DNA of 64,000 bases from Symbiodinium natans (GCA_905221605.1 CAJNDS010002183.1:310001-374000); one strand, 5' to 3'; counted from the first letter of the stretch, positions 10,463-20,990 are shown. Notes: generated by a model from the letters alone, not told the origin. A program made the numbers and translations.

Positions 10463-10532
10463 GGTCTTGAACTTGGAGTTGAGCATCTCCGAGTACTTGA
10501 TGGAGGCTGGGAGCTGGCCCTACGTCCTTGGC
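10463..10532 (+). CDS. exon-like island, unknown protein
   Basis: The open frame EVLNLELSISEYLMEAGSWP looks like real coding sequence (amphipathic helix). Arrays lie on both sides. It is not connected to a recognised gene. Confidence 0.35.
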
Positions 10533-10535
10533 TTA

Positions 10536-10790
10536 GGGTTTGGGGGGGGGGGGGGGGGGGGGGGTTTTGGGGGTTTGGGGTTTAGGGTTTAGGGTTTAGG
10601 GTTTAGGGGCTTGGGGTTTAGGATTTCAGGTTTAGGGGTTTAGGGGTTGAGGGGTTTAGGGGTTTAGGGTTTAAATAGAGTTTAGGGCGTTTAGGGGCTT
10701 TAGGGAGCTTAGGGCATTTACGGAGTTTAGGGAATTTGGTTTTTAAGTTGAGGGAACTTAGGGTTGAGGGTTTCGGCTTCCACGTAGTGG
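10536..10790. repeat. poly-G tract and degenerate TTTAGGG array
   Basis: A run of about 22 G at 10543-10564 leads into TTTAGGG and then decayed units (GTTTAGGGCG, GAGTTTAGGG). No gene is seen. Confidence 0.8.
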
Positions 10791-11190
10791 CCCACCCCTA
10801 TTCCCTCATTCTAGGCCTAGGATCCCTTCTACACTCAAGGAATGGAGTCCAAGCGGCAACTTTCTTCATAACTTACTTTTGCAAATTTGCATAGTATACT
10901 ACCACGTAACGGCCCTTAGAGTAGAAGATGGCCCTGGTGGTGCGGACACGAATTACACAAAGGGGAATCACACTCTAACAACAGGGAGCCTATGCAGCAA
11001 CATCTTTGTGCATTGAAGCAAACACAGCCGGGGGTCGAACATGGATTTCCATACCAGAATGGGCTTTGACACGTATACAAACCCGAAATGGGCCCTTCAT
11101 CGGGTGTATTCTGGGGATCACAAGACAAAAAAATTGCCCATCCGGGTTTTGGGACTCCTTGCAAAAGAAGCCCACTCCGAAAGAATCCTA
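10791..11190. other. single-copy stretch, no supported gene
   Basis: About 400 bases outside the arrays. Short open frames exist on both strands (10916-11164 minus, 11006-11191 plus) and overlap each other without a recognisable domain, so I do not call either. Confidence 0.4.
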
Positions 11191-11357
11191 AGCCCTAAAC
11201 CCTAAATCCTAAACCCTAAACCCTGAACCCGAAACCCTGAACCCTAAACCCTAAACCCTAAACCCTAAACCCTAAACCCGGATCCCCAGAGGCCGTTGAC
11301 AAGGCAGCATGTGCTGCGTCCAGCCTCAAAAGGTTTATGGGTCTTAGGTCTTAGGAG

Positions 11358-11462
11358 CTTGGGATGTTCCCCCCAAGTACGAACAGTCCTTCATAGGGAT
11401 TCTGATAGGAGGGTACTATCGTCCCAAGTCAGGACTGTCAGTCTAAGGGGGGAACATCCCAA
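11358..11462. mobile_element. element family B (CTTGGGATGTTCCCC ends)
   Basis: The left end CTTGGGATGTTCCCCCC and right end GGGGGGAACATCCCAA are inverted repeats. A second inverted pair, ACAGTCCTT and AGGACTGT, lies inside. No open frame. A TTTAGGG array begins about 11 bases after it. Confidence 0.82.
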
Positions 11463-11578
11463 TTAGGGAACCCTAGGGTTTAGGGTTTAGGGTTTAGGGT
11501 TTAGGGTTTAGGGTTTAGGGTTTAGGGTTTAGGGTTTAGGGTGTTTGCTCTCCTGGGCCTTCTGTAGACCCCAAAGCC

Positions 11579-11655
11579 GCGCCAAACCCTCTCCGCTGAA
11601 GCCTGCGCGCTTGAGTTGAGCTACGATGGCAAAGAGCTCGATGATGACATGGAGC
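11579..11655 (+). CDS. exon-like island resembling a ubiquitin-like fold segment
   Basis: The open frame RQTLSAEACALELSYDGKEL, then DDDMEPG, has the pattern L-x-Y-x-GKxL-xD seen in many ubiquitin-like domains. One short exon cannot prove this. TTTAGGG arrays flank it on both sides. Confidence 0.3.
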
Positions 11656-11735
11656 CCGGGCCTCAAAGTGTGTCCCCGGGTTTAGGGTTTAGGCTTTAGG
11701 GTTTAGGGTTTAGTCCCAGAATCCTACTCTATAAG

Positions 11736-11848
11736 TTGGGATGTTCACCCGTTTACCGACAGTCCTGAATAGGGATGATCATTACGTACCCCCCCCCACC
11801 CGATTACAATCCCTATTAAGAACTGTTAGCATAAGGGGAACATCCCAA
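11736..11848. mobile_element. element family B, second copy
   Basis: It starts TTGGGATGTTCACCC and ends GGGGAACATCCCAA. The internal ACAGTCCTGAATAGGG is paired with CCCTATTAAGAACTGT. It lies only about 270 bases from the first family B copy, with the ubiquitin-like island between them. Confidence 0.82.
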
Positions 11849-12032
11849 TGCTAAAAAAACCCTAGATCCTCAACTGGCCCGTTGTCTCCCCTATTCGATG
11901 GTTCCCCGTTACAACGACGGGGCACCGGAAATTGTCGCGCTACACAAAGGCAGGCCGCAATGGTATGAACCCTAAACCCTAAACCCTAAACCCTAAACCC
12001 TAAACCCTAAACCCTAAACCCTAAACCCGCCA

Positions 12033-12103
12033 GGCTCACGGAGATCGACCTGAAAGAAGGGCCCTCCTGGCTGGTCTTTCCGGGACCTGCCTGGGAGACT
12101 TAG
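12033..12103 (+). CDS. exon-like island with stop codon, possible 3' end of a gene
   Basis: After CCAG an open frame reads ARLTEIDLKEGPSWLVFPGP and closes at TAG 12101-12103. A CCCTAAA array ends directly upstream. This may be the last exon of an unidentified protein. Confidence 0.35.
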
Positions 12104-12159
12104 AGAATGCAGATCCCTGCAGAAGGCTTCTCTTAAATTGCCAAGCCGTATTACTACAT

Positions 12160-12295
12160 GGGACCCTAAACCCTAAACCCTAAACCCCAAAACCCAAAAC
12201 CCTAAACCCTAAACCCTAAACCCTAAACCCTAAACCCTAAACCCTAAACCCTAAACCCTAAACCCTAAACCCTAAACCCTAAACCCTACTCCAAC
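12160..12295. repeat. CCCTAAA array
   Basis: About 16 CCCTAAA units. An island follows whose frame RSKLQLKVLEALYDTS (about 12320-12370) may be coding, and then an inverted TTTAGGG run starts at 12370. Confidence 0.85.
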
Positions 12296-12614
12296 TCAGC
12301 CTTTCTTGGCGTGCGGCCGTTGCCAGGTCGAAGCTTCAGCTCAAGGTGCTAGAGGCCCTTTACGACACTTCAGGGTTTAGGGTTTAGGGTTTAGGGTTTA
12401 GAGTTTCGGGTTTAGGGTGTAGGCTTTAGGGAACTACAGTATACTCCAGAAAGTTGGGTCATGTCTTAAGGATGACTACAGCTGGGATTCCCTTTAGGAT
12501 ACCTTCTGGGTATGGGGAGAAGGATCTTCCAGCTTTTTGGAGTTTACATGTAGGGTCAAGTAAGGGTGTAGTGTTTGGGGAAATTGGATCCGGGTACGAT
12601 AATGCCTTAAAAGC

Positions 12615-12740
12615 TCCCTAAACCCGAAACCCTAAACCCTAAACCCTAAAACCCTAAACCCTAAACCCTAAACCCTAAACCCTAAACCCTAAACCCTAAA
12701 CCCTAAACCCTAAACCAACCCTAAACCCTAAACCCTAAAG
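12615..12740. repeat. CCCTAAA array
   Basis: About 15 units with one CAACCCTAA break near 12716. The short frame DYKEEHPKLRASL (12743-12780) follows at once and may be an exon. Confidence 0.85.
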
Positions 12741-12964
12741 ACTACAAGGAGGAGCACCCCAAGCTGAGGGCTTCCCTTAGACTGCATCACTGAGCCAAAA
12801 AAATCAGGTCTCTTCCTTCACACCCACCAAAATCCTAATCCCTAAGCCTTAAGCCCTAAACCCTAAACCCTAAGCCCTAAGCCCTAAGCCCTAAACCCTA
12901 AACCCTAAACCCTTAACCCTAAACCTAAACGGCCTTGGAAAGTCCCGCCCGCCTCCCCTTGCAG

Positions 12965-13025
12965 GCCGACGAGGTCGAGGAACCAGAGCCCAGTCCCGAG
13001 GAGCTTTTTTGGACACGCAAGAAAG
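12965..13025 (+). CDS. exon-like island with clean borders
   Basis: The acceptor context CTTGCAG is followed by an acidic frame ADEVEEPEPSPEELFWTRKK. The donor AAAG|GTTTAGGG is the first unit of a TTTAGGG array. This is a clear case where a telomere-like unit would be the 5' splice site. The protein is unknown. Confidence 0.5.
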
Positions 13026-13760
13026 GTTTAGGGTTTAGGGTTTAGGGTTTAGGGTGTAGGGTTTAGGGTTTAGGGTTTAGGGTTTAGGGTTTAGGGTAAG
13101 AACCCTGACGCCCACAACGCTTGAAACCCTAGGTAAGCATAAGGCCCTTATCCCCTCAAACGCCTGAAACCCAAGCCCTGAAACCCCATTTAATAAACCC
13201 AAAACCATAAAATCGCCCTAAGACCCTGAAATCCATGAAGCTAAACCTCTAAAAGCCCGCTGTAAACATCTAGGCTTGCGCAGGCCCAAAAGGCTCTAGC
13301 ATCCCCCAAAAGGCTTCTTAGCAGGATTGCCTCGTCTAGGTAGGGTGGTCCTAAACCCGAAGCCCTAAATCTAAAACCCTAAACCCTAAACCCTACACCC
13401 TAAAACCGGTTTGGGATCGTTTGAGGGTTTAAGGTCCAGGGCCGGGAAGGCTTGCTTGAGGGCTTTAGGGGGGTTTAGGGCTCTCTTGATCCTAGAAGAC
13501 GAAGCGCGAACTCCCTAAAGCCTGGGTTTAGGGTTCAGGGTTCAGGGTTTAGGGTTCAGGGTTCAGGGTTTAGGGTAGATCCCTCCAAACGAAGCAAGCA
13601 TGACGCTTCAAGCCGTATGTAAACCCTCGCGAAGCGCATGTTCTTCTGAATGATGGGCTGTTTCGGGTACCCCCAGACCTGAACCCCCACAAATACCTCT
13701 AACCATGAATCCTAAACCCTAAACCCTAAACCCAAAACCCTAAACCCTAAACCCTAAACC
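13026..13760. repeat. TTTAGGG array, then degenerate and inverted units
   Basis: TTTAGGG array 13026-13098, decayed C-rich units to 13410, TTCAGGG/TTTAGGG at 13528-13577 and CCCTAAA at 13708-13762. No gene is recognised in between. Confidence 0.75.
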
Positions 13761-13763
13761 CTG

Positions 13764-13855
13764 TATCAGAGGATGCCACGGGCCTTCGAATCTTCATAAA
13801 GGTGGATGGCCCGGGCAAGGCGTGGCTCCAGGGGCTCAGGGCTGAATGTGGGTGA
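13764..13855 (+). CDS. exon-like island, unknown protein
   Basis: The frame VSEDATGLRIFIKVDGPGKA continues to a TGA at 13853-13855. A CCCTAAA array is directly upstream and TTTAGGG downstream. The composition strongly suggests coding. An internal GC donor could end the exon earlier. Confidence 0.45.
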
Positions 13856-14028
13856 ATCCTGGATTCTTAAGGGTTTAGGGTTTAGGGTTTAGGAGGGTTT
13901 AGGGTTCAGGGCTCATGCATCAGAACCTGTTAAAGGACACATTTAGGGCCCGGAATAGAACCCTTAGATGGATAGCGTTTATACAAGTTAACTGCGGGCA
14001 GAGCAGCCCCAGTGGCATGCCATCCCTA

Positions 14029-14189
14029 CTGGCTCTTAGCGGGGAGGAAGGGAATTCGGTACTTCATATACTAATTCCTTGCTTGTACAATCCCTTTAAG
14101 GGTACATATGTACATATATATATATATATAGACTTATATATTGGGGGGAAATAGGGTACTTAACTCCCTCATTCCTTACTGAGAGCCAG
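14029..14189. mobile_element. element family D containing a TA microsatellite
   Basis: The left end CTGGCTCTTAGCGGGG and right end CCTTACTGAGAGCCAG are inverted repeats. The centre carries a (TA)n run at about 14112-14131. It is longer than other copies, probably through growth of the TA run. Confidence 0.75.
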
Positions 14190-14362
14190 TAGGTAGCCAT
14201 TGTTTGGTACCCTGAACCCTAAACCCTAAACCATCGAAATAGTTGAATTTTCGACATTCGGTCTGAATGTCTCCAGGTTCCATTGCCGATGCCTTGTGCA
14301 GTCAACCCTAAACCCCAAACCCTAAGCCACAAACCCAAAACCCTAAACCCTAAACCCTAAAC

Positions 14363-14428
14363 CTGAAGTTACTGGTGGCGCAGGCCACAAAGCTCACCTT
14401 GGACGTCGATCCGCTCCCTCCTGAGAAG
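14363..14428 (+). CDS. exon-like island, unknown protein
   Basis: The frame LKLLVAQATKLTLDVDPLPP, ending in EK, is flanked by a CCCTAAA array upstream and a family D element about 35 bases downstream. Likely an exon; parent unknown. Confidence 0.4.
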
Positions 14429-14461
14429 TGTGGGTTTTGAGTCCTGTCAACTCAAGACTGG

Positions 14462-14573
14462 CTGGTTCCTACTAGGGAATGGGGGAATGAGGTTTCCTAA
14501 TGTAATAGAATCCCTTCAGGTGTATATATGTATATATAGCGCCCTAACTCCCTCATTCCCTACAAAGAACCAG
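14462..14573. mobile_element. element family D, second nearby copy
   Basis: It starts CTGGTTCCTACTAGGGAATG and ends CATTCCCTACAAAGAACCAG, a good inverted repeat of about 20 bases. The interior contains TATATATGTATATATA. No open frame. Confidence 0.82.
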
Positions 14574-14937
14574 GGGGAAGAACATCGCATCGAGCTTGCT
14601 TATGGCCCTTTTGGGGTACCCTAAATATGAGGTGCCGTATTATAATAAGGGACCAGAATTTTGCCAACCACCCACTTAGTAGTCGAGTAGGTGATTTTTT
14701 AAAAACCTTTTTGGGGTACTAGAATCGCCTTTTAACCCTCAACCCTAAACCCTAAGCTCTAAAACCCTAGACCCTAAACCCTGAACCCTAAACCCAAACC
14801 CTAAACCCTAAACCCTCTTAGCTACGGGACAACCAAGCTTCAGGGCTCCTTCGCTAGATCAGAGCCCTGAGCCCTGGAACCCAAGCCCTTTCTTGGGGAG
14901 AACAGAGGACTGCAAGATACAGATAGGGCATGTATTT

Positions 14938-15028
14938 GGGTTTAGGGTTTAGGGTTTAGTTTAGGGTTTAGGGTTTAGGGTTTAGGGTTTAGGGTTTATG
15001 GTTTAGGGTTTAGGGTTTAGGGTTTAGG
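14938..15028. repeat. TTTAGGG array
   Basis: About 12 units with one TTTAGTTTAGGG break. Direct repeats of AGAGGACTGCAAGA-like sequence flank it (14903 and 15035: ACAGGACTGCAAGA.AAGATAGGG), so the array seems to sit inside a short duplicated segment. Confidence 0.75.
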
Positions 15029-15597
15029 GGAACACAGGACTGCAAGACAAAGATAGGGTGTGTAGCACAAGATCATGAGAGGAAGGTTAAGTTAACGAGA
15101 GGAGGACTAAAAGGTACGGAAGGACCCACAGTTAAGGGCCTTTAAAACTCTCGGATTTGTGGCTGCGACGTGCAGGCAGGAGAATGTTGGCGATCTGAAA
15201 TTGTCACCTGGATGCATCTGGCGAGAGTAGCGGTTCAGGGTTTTGGGTGCAGAGTTTGAAGATGCTTAGAAGGGTCTCAAAGTCGAAAAGTTTGCTGTTA
15301 GAGGTTAGGGTTCAAGGTGTGGAGGTGTATAGGCTGGTTCCGTTGCCTTTTTGCAATGCCTGATGCATCTAAGGGAAGCTTATGAGCAGTTTCGAGAAAA
15401 GGTTCCTTTCCTCTGTGCCGCGGCCTTACTCATGAGTGCCATGCCTCGTCTCGAAGGTCACTTGCCTGCCCCCACTTGAATGTTTATGGCTTTTTGCTAC
15501 TAGCTGGTGATCATCGAGGCTGCAATCCTACTTTTGATTCCCTGAGTCTTTTTATGTCTCTTAATGAATTCGTACATAAGTACATGAAAATGTAAAT
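15029..15597. other. single-copy stretch, no supported gene
   Basis: Unique DNA with one possible coding remnant (QENVGDLKLSPGCIWRE then TAG, about 15178-15232). Nothing else was recognised. The minus-strand frames at 15500-15788 are driven by the dinucleotide repeat. Confidence 0.35.
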
Positions 15598-15600
15598 AGC

Positions 15601-15642
<42 letters not shown>

Positions 15643-15644
15643 CA
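15598..15644. repeat. (TA)n(TG)n microsatellite
   Basis: TATATA run of about 26 bases passing into a TGTG run of about 16 bases. Confidence 0.95.
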
Positions 15645-15692
15645 GCCCCAGTTGCAGCTACTTCTAGAAAGTCCCATGAACCTTGAAGCCGA

Positions 15693-15793
15693 CCGCCTGT
15701 CATCAAGAACAGCCTCCAGGATCTGGCTGCCAGGCAGTACGGGCTGTTCGTCCTGGATGGAACGCCCACCGTCGCCGCCCCAGTGCATTGCTA
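15693..15793 (+). CDS. exon-like island with stop, possible 3' end of a gene
   Basis: The frame VIKNSLQDLAARQYGLFVLD, then GTPTVAAPVHC and TAA at 15791-15793, is strongly protein-like. Its upstream border is not certain (AG within 15690-15700). The family is not recognised. Confidence 0.45.
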
Positions 15794-16095
15794 ACAGCTC
15801 GCTGGTCGAAAAGCCCTGTAAAGCCGAAAGCCCTAAACCCTAAACCCTAAACCCCAAACTGTAAACCCTAAGCCCTAAGCCCTAAGCCTAAACCCTATAC
15901 AGCCGACAGCCTTAGCCCTCTTGGCTCATGTTCCGATCCACCTGCCCATCTTGAGGTGGACTCAAGGGGGAACCTGCGATATTTGAAAAGTGCCTGCCCC
16001 AGTCAAGCGTGCGCGGATTGAACTTACGATTCCGCACGGGTTTAGGGTTTAGGGTTTAGGGTTTAGGGTGTAGGGTTTAGGGTTCAAGCGAAATA

Positions 16096-16180
16096 TTTGC
16101 TATACATGCGATACAACTACACAGCCGTGCTGCACATCCTGCTCATGATGATGGAGGTCCAGTGCTTGTGGTACAACCCT
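16096..16180 (+). CDS. exon-like island with a hydrophobic helix
   Basis: The frame LLYMRYNYTAVLHILLMMME follows a TTTAGGG array and is followed by CCCTAAA. It could be a membrane helix. It may belong with the next island. Confidence 0.35.
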
Positions 16181-16231
16181 TACTTAGCCCTAAACCCTAA
16201 ACCCTAGAGCCCCTGAGCTCCCGCACCCCAA

Positions 16232-16351
16232 ATGCCGCATCGCCGCGCCCCAGAAAGTGAGCGACTCAACGAGAAGCAGACGGTGGAAGAGAACGGCCTG
16301 GAGGGCGGAGAGGACCGACGAGAGAGATCTCGTGCCTTGCAGGGCCGCTAG
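16232..16351 (+). CDS. probable terminal exon, charged C-terminus
   Basis: An open frame runs from ATG 16232 to TAG 16349-16351. It includes SERLNEKQTVEENGLEGGED and ends in RRERSRALQGR. The true exon may begin after CCCCAG at about 16252. Highly charged, probably a disordered tail. AT-rich DNA follows, fitting a gene end. Confidence 0.45.
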   Translation: MPHRRAPESERLNEKQTVEENGLEGGEDRRERSRALQGR

Positions 16352-16590
16352 TAGGGAAGAACATGTAGAATCGCTGAAAGGTATATACATAAATCTAAAT
16401 ATCAATATTGTTGAATGAACAAATATAGGTAAATATAGATATATGTACTATAAACATAAATAGTAACTAGATAAATACATATACATATATATATTTATAT
16501 ATGTATTTTTTTTAATTTATTTAAGTTTATATTTCTATTTATGTTTCTATTTCTACGTCTATTTAAACTTATATCTATACCAAAAGGGGG
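16352..16590. other. AT-rich low-complexity stretch
   Basis: About 240 bases of A/T-rich sequence with TATATATA runs and no open frame, unlike the G/C-rich surroundings. Possibly the 3' untranslated and intergenic region after the terminal exon. Confidence 0.6.
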
Positions 16591-16993
16591 CATATAAGGC
16601 ACCTCGCTCAACGGACCTCCCCAGGCCTCAGAGGCTTGATGGGCTTCAGGGCCTTCATGGGCTTCGGGCTTCGGGCTCCTTTCAGGGGCGATAGGTCTAA
16701 GGCCCGGTGGGTGCTGTTTCCCTAAACCCCAAACCCTAATCCCTAATCCCTAAACCCTAAACCCTAAACCTTAAACCCTAAACCCTAAACCCTAAGCCCT
16801 AAGTTTCTTGAAGTTGAGGGTTCATAGGTCATGGCTCCCTAGGCACGATGTTCGTGGACCCTTGCCCAAGCGTCCCAACCGGATCTAGGGTTTAGGGTTT
16901 AGGGTTTAGGGTTTAGGGTTCAAGGTTTGGGGCTTAGGGTTTAGGAGTTTAGGGTGTATCGGCCTCAAGCTTCACACCCTAGGGCCCGAAACC

Positions 16994-17178
16994 CGGTAGG
17001 TTCATGGTACTTATGAACCCAAATATCAGTGTACTGTATTTAGGGTTTAGGGTTTAGGGTTTAGGGTTTAGGGTTTAGGAATACCTGTAAGTTCTAACTA
17101 TTTTAGGGCACTTAAGGGGCTTAAAAGTGGGTTATCAGTGCAGTGATGATTAGGTTCTAGGTACCATGAACCTCCAAG
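16994..17178. mobile_element. element family E interrupted by a TTTAGGG array
   Basis: The ends GGTAGGTTCATGGTAC and GTACCATGAACCTCCAAG are inverted repeats. Compared with the intact copy at 61050-61188, the left half is broken after TGTACTGTA by a TTTAGGG array at 17039-17078. The right half, with AGGGCACTTAAGGGGCTTA, is intact. Confidence 0.75.
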
Positions 17179-17184
17179 TAGACC

Positions 17185-17760
17185 CTTGACCCTGTACCCT
17201 ACTCGGAAGCCCATTTGACTTAGCAAGTCTACTTAGTATCCGCTAGAAGACCAACACAATATTCCCCACAACCCACCTTGCTAACCCTGCATACGAAGTC
17301 AAAAGGGCTTCCAATTAACCCTAAACCCTAAACCCTAAACCCTAAGATGGGCAGGAGATCACGTTTGCAAGCCTGGCATGGGTGGAGCTCATCTGAAGCA
17401 GTGGGCACCTCAGAGGCTTCATCCGTGGTTTTTCTTCAGCCGGGGGCGGTTCGTCGCTCGGGTCCTGCTGAGGCTGAGGGGGTTTAGGGTTTAGGGTTTA
17501 GGGTTTAGGGTTTAGGGTTTAGGGCTACTTGAGTGTTCATGGGCTAGTTATGAGGATTCATATTTAAGGGATCCCGCTGGTTCTCAGGAAGGATTCTCGT
17601 ATTTAGGGCAGTGGTAGGCCCGGAGCTCTGAGCCCTGAGCCCTAAGCCCTCAGCCCTAAGCCCACCCAAGCAACTCCCCAGGAATGGCGCGCTGCGCCTG
17701 GCTGAGGCCAGCGCGCAGGGAGCGGGTGTGGTAGCCCAAAGAAGTATACTGAGCATTCTC
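17185..17760. other. arrays and unique DNA with one possible exon
   Basis: It contains CCCTAAA at 17318-17344 and TTTAGGG at 17480-17524. A frame NGALRLAEASAQGAGVVAQR at about 17682-17745 may be coding. No family recognised. Confidence 0.35.
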
Positions 17761-17884
17761 CCCTAAACCCTAAACCCTAAACCCTAAACCCTAAACCCTA
17801 CAATGATGGTGTACCTAACGAACCCCCAACCCCCCCAAAACCCCCAAAGCCCCCAAACCCCCACAAAACACAGCACTACACCCT

Positions 17885-17998
17885 TCTAAATATTGTCTTA
17901 GTAGTAGAGTAGGTAACCTTTAACCTTTTGGGTTAATATAATCCCCTTTTATAACCCCAAAGGTTAACCTTTAAAACCCCTAGGTACTGGACAACTAA
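17885..17998. mobile_element. hairpin element (family J) around GGTTAACC
   Basis: GTAGGTAACCTTTAACC and GGTTAACCTTTAAAACCCC lie in an inverted arrangement with TTGTCTTAGTAG and ACTAAGTTATTG outside. A related sequence occurs at about 36034-36112. The ends are not precisely defined. Confidence 0.45.
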
Positions 17999-18076
17999 GT
18001 TATTGTAGGCCCCCTATATTGCACCCTTAACCCCAAGTCGAGCGGCTTGCTTCTTTCTCCAAGAGTGGAAAAAGGC

Positions 18077-18190
18077 CTCGTGGTTCTTAGAAGGGAATTG
18101 AGGGACTTAGGCACCTTGTATTTCCCGATATGTGTCCTTGAAGGAATTATGCAGGGTACCTCACTCCCCAATTCCCGGTTAAGTGCTTTG
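18077..18190. mobile_element. element family D, diverged copy
   Basis: TGGTTCTTAGAAGGGAATTG at the left and CAATTCCCGGTTAAG at the right are imperfect inverted repeats. The inner TGTCCTTGAAGGAATTA hairpin is typical of the family. Confidence 0.6.
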
Positions 18191-18414
18191 TCATAGAGGG
18201 GTAACATTTTGCATTGTAAGGCGCACTTGTAATACTATCAGAACCATGAACCCCTAAGACCCTAAACCCTAAACCCGAAACCCTAAACCCTAAACCCTAA
18301 ACCCTAAGAGCCAGTAAGACAAGCGCCTGACTTTAAGAACTCCGGAGACGGCTCCTGGATAAGAAAGCTCCGGAAAAGGGTTTCGACGGGTGGCCTCTTA
18401 AAGGATGATGGACT

Positions 18415-18600
18415 CAGGGTGTAGGGTTTAGGGTTTAGGGTGTAGGGTTTAGGGTTTAGGGCCAGGGTTCAGGGTTCAGGGTTCAGGGTTCAGGGTTCAG
18501 GGTTCAGGGTTCAGGGTTCAGGGTTCAGGGTTCAGGGTTTAGGGTTTAGGGTTTAGGGTTTAGCTTTAGGGTTTAGGGTTTAGGGTTTAGGGTTTAGGGC
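18415..18600. repeat. TTTAGGG array with a homogeneous TTCAGGG block
   Basis: GTGTAGG/TTTAGGG units are followed by about 10 uninterrupted TTCAGGG units (18466-18535), then TTTAGGG again. The variant block looks locally amplified. Confidence 0.9.
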
Positions 18601-19420
18601 GTAACAGCTCGACATCTGGGTGCAAGTTCCGTATGGCGGGGTGTGCAGAAGACTTCAAACCGAAGCAAACCGTTTTCGGCCCCCCCGTGCCTCTTGCTCG
18701 GTTAGCAGAACCTCGCAAAAAGTAGTCCAACAGGAACAGCAAACCAGTCTGGCCCTCTGCCATCCACCCCCCCCCCCCCCTCTTCTCTCTCCCTCCCTCT
18801 CTCTCCCTCCCTAAACCCTCAACCCCAAAACCCAAGCCTTTTAAAGCTCTAGTCTCTAAATAAGGGGCATTGTAGATGCTAATTGTTTCATTCCGTGTTC
18901 TTGTCTGTGTGCAGGGCTCAGCTTCTCTTGTCAGCTCGCATCCCTGCAATCGCGACGACTTGCGCCATCATGTGCACCCTACCTCCGAAATCCGTAGCTA
19001 TTCCAGTGTTCGCACACGTGTCTATTTGTTCGTATGCCGGGACGAATATGTCCAGTTTGAAACACATGATTCTGCAGTACCGTAAACCCTACACCCCAAG
19101 CCACTTGTAGCTTTGCAGTTTGTTTTAGATCTTGGGCAGCCGGGTGGAGAGATGCTGAACACACCAAAGCCCCAAACCCCTTGCTGAACGGCCCATACTG
19201 ACCCTAAACCCTAAACCCTAAACCCTAAACCACCCTACGCCGAAGCCCAAAAAGCTGAATTCACTCGAAATCCAAAAACACTGTCCTCCAAAGCCCTCAG
19301 GGAAGTCGCTCTATAGAAACCCTTAGAAGGCATATGTAGGAGGATATAGGGGAACCTAATTCCCTCACCCCTTACGAGGAACCCGAAGAAGGTTTGCTTC
19401 AGCTGCGGAGGCGAAACCCT
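18601..19420. other. mainly single-copy DNA, no supported gene
   Basis: It includes a C/T-rich stretch at 18765-18815 and a diverged family D-like half element at about 19311-19386. The overlapping open frames at 18587-19167 on both strands show no domain. Confidence 0.4.
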
Positions 19421-19820
19421 AAACCCTAAACCCTAAACCCTAAACCCTAAACATCCCGAATCCTGAGTCCTGAGCCCTCATCCTTGAGCATCCTCAAGGC
19501 CGATGAGAACCCTAAGTCCTGACACCCTGCAAGCCCGAAAATGCCTAGGGTTTAGGGTTCAGGGTTTAGGGTTTAGGGTTCAGGGTTTAGGGTTTAGACC
19601 CTAAACTCTACACCCAAGAGGCCCCCCTGAACTCTAAGCCCTCCAGCTCTAAACCCGAAACCCTGAACCTAAATTCCTAAACCCTAAACCCTAAATTCCT
19701 AAACCCCAAACCCTAAACCCTAAACCCTAAACCCTAAACCCTAAACCCTAAACCCTAAACCCTAAACCCTAAACCCTAAACCCTAAACCCTAAACCCTAA
19801 ACCCTAAACCCTAAACCCAA
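19421..19820. repeat. CCCTAAA arrays around a short inverted TTTAGGG run
   Basis: CCCTAAA at 19415-19455, TTTAGGG/TTCAGGG at 19549-19598, then about 20 perfect CCCTAAA units at 19692-19818. Two inversions occur in 400 bases. Confidence 0.9.
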
Positions 19821-19929
19821 ACCATGGACTTTTTCGGCTCAGTGGTGGGGTTTGTTTCCATCCCACCCCCGTCGATCTTTGCACGTGTAGCAGCTGGGCT
19901 TGACACCTCGTCAAGTCGAGCTGCTTCGC

Positions 19930-20035
19930 TGCGTTAGGGTTTAGGGTTTAGGGTTTATAGGGTTTAGGGTTTAGGGTTTAGGGTTTGGGGTTTGGGGTTT
20001 GGGGTTTAGGGTTTAGGGTTTAGGGTTTAGGGTTA
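19930..20035. repeat. TTTAGGG/TTTGGGG array
   Basis: About 14 units with a TTTATAGGG break and three TTTGGGG units. Confidence 0.85.
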
Positions 20036-20288
20036 GGGGCCTTTAGAACACCAGCCCGCAGAAAGGCCCTTATAGTCATCAGAATCACGTGGTTGCTGGG
20101 CTACCTAGGAGCAGAATGCGAAAGAAATGTGACAAGTTGCGGTAGACTCTGCCTGAGCCAAGTTGTTTAGGGTTTAGGCTTTAGGGTTTAGGGTTTAGGG
20201 TTTAGGGTTGGGTTCCGGGCCTTTTGCTCAACCAGTTCGGACTATGCGACCATGTGGTGCAGTCTAGTGTAGCGGAAAAATAGAAGCT

Positions 20289-20990
20289 ATGGCAACCTGT
20301 CGCAAAGAAGACGAATCAAATGCGATGGTAGAGCCTATTATTCGCGCTGTTTGGAATACAATGCAGATTGTTGCAGGTGCCTTCACTAGGATGGGCTATG
20401 AGGCCTTATACACCCAAAATCAACCCGCAAAAGGGTTTAGGGTTGAGGGGTAGGGTTTCGAGGGGTCATTGGGTGCATCATCGCCCCTAAGATGCGCCCT
20501 TGCAGGGTATCGTAGGACGGTTCGAGCGGGAAAGCGGTTTAGGGTTTAGGGTTTAGGGTTTAGTGTTCAGGGTTTAGGGTTGTTTAGGGTTTAGGGTTTA
20601 GGGTTTAGGGTTTAGGGTTTAGGGTTTAGGGTAAGGGATTGTCTGGCATGGGGCTCAGGGAAAGGGAACGCCAACGTAGCCAACAATCGGCACCCCAAAT
20701 CCGAAGCTTTTCTAAACCTCATAAACATTCATAAACCGTATCAATCCTGAATTTGTAACTTTAGAACCCTAAACCCTAAGCCAGCAGAGTACATGCTTTC
20801 CATGCTGCCAAGATTGGCGCCGACAATAATGCCAGCACCAGATGCCGATTCACTGAATGAAGAGAACGTGCGCCTAAAGTGCGGACCTCAGTCTTGACAG
20901 CTGCGTACTTTAGGGGCCTTCGTGATTCGTTTAGGGTTTAGGGTTTAGGGTTTAGGGTTTAGGGTTTAGGGTTTAGGGTTTAGGGTCCCT
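20289..20990. other. arrays with two possible exons
   Basis: A frame MATCRKEDESNAMVEPIIRA (about 20289-20380) and a second frame LSMLPRLAPTIMPAPDADSL (about 20794-20870) are protein-like. They could be 5' exons of the coiled-coil gene that follows, but I could not join them. TTTAGGG arrays lie at 20539-20632 and 20931-20985. Confidence 0.35.

Noticed and set aside
11358-11462. Family B hairpin as a tRNA or structured RNA gene
   Set aside because: The fold is a simple terminal inverted repeat shared by dispersed copies; no tRNA arms or anticodon loop can be drawn.
14190-14215. Possible dinoflagellate spliced-leader relic (GTAGCCATTGTTTGG)
   Set aside because: Only the first eight bases agree well with the leader as I remember it and the rest does not. 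It is also next to a family D end, so the match is likely chance.
15500-15788. Minus-strand frames with IYIYIY runs
   Set aside because: Artefact of the TA/TG microsatellite. A real exon-like frame lies on the + strand instead.
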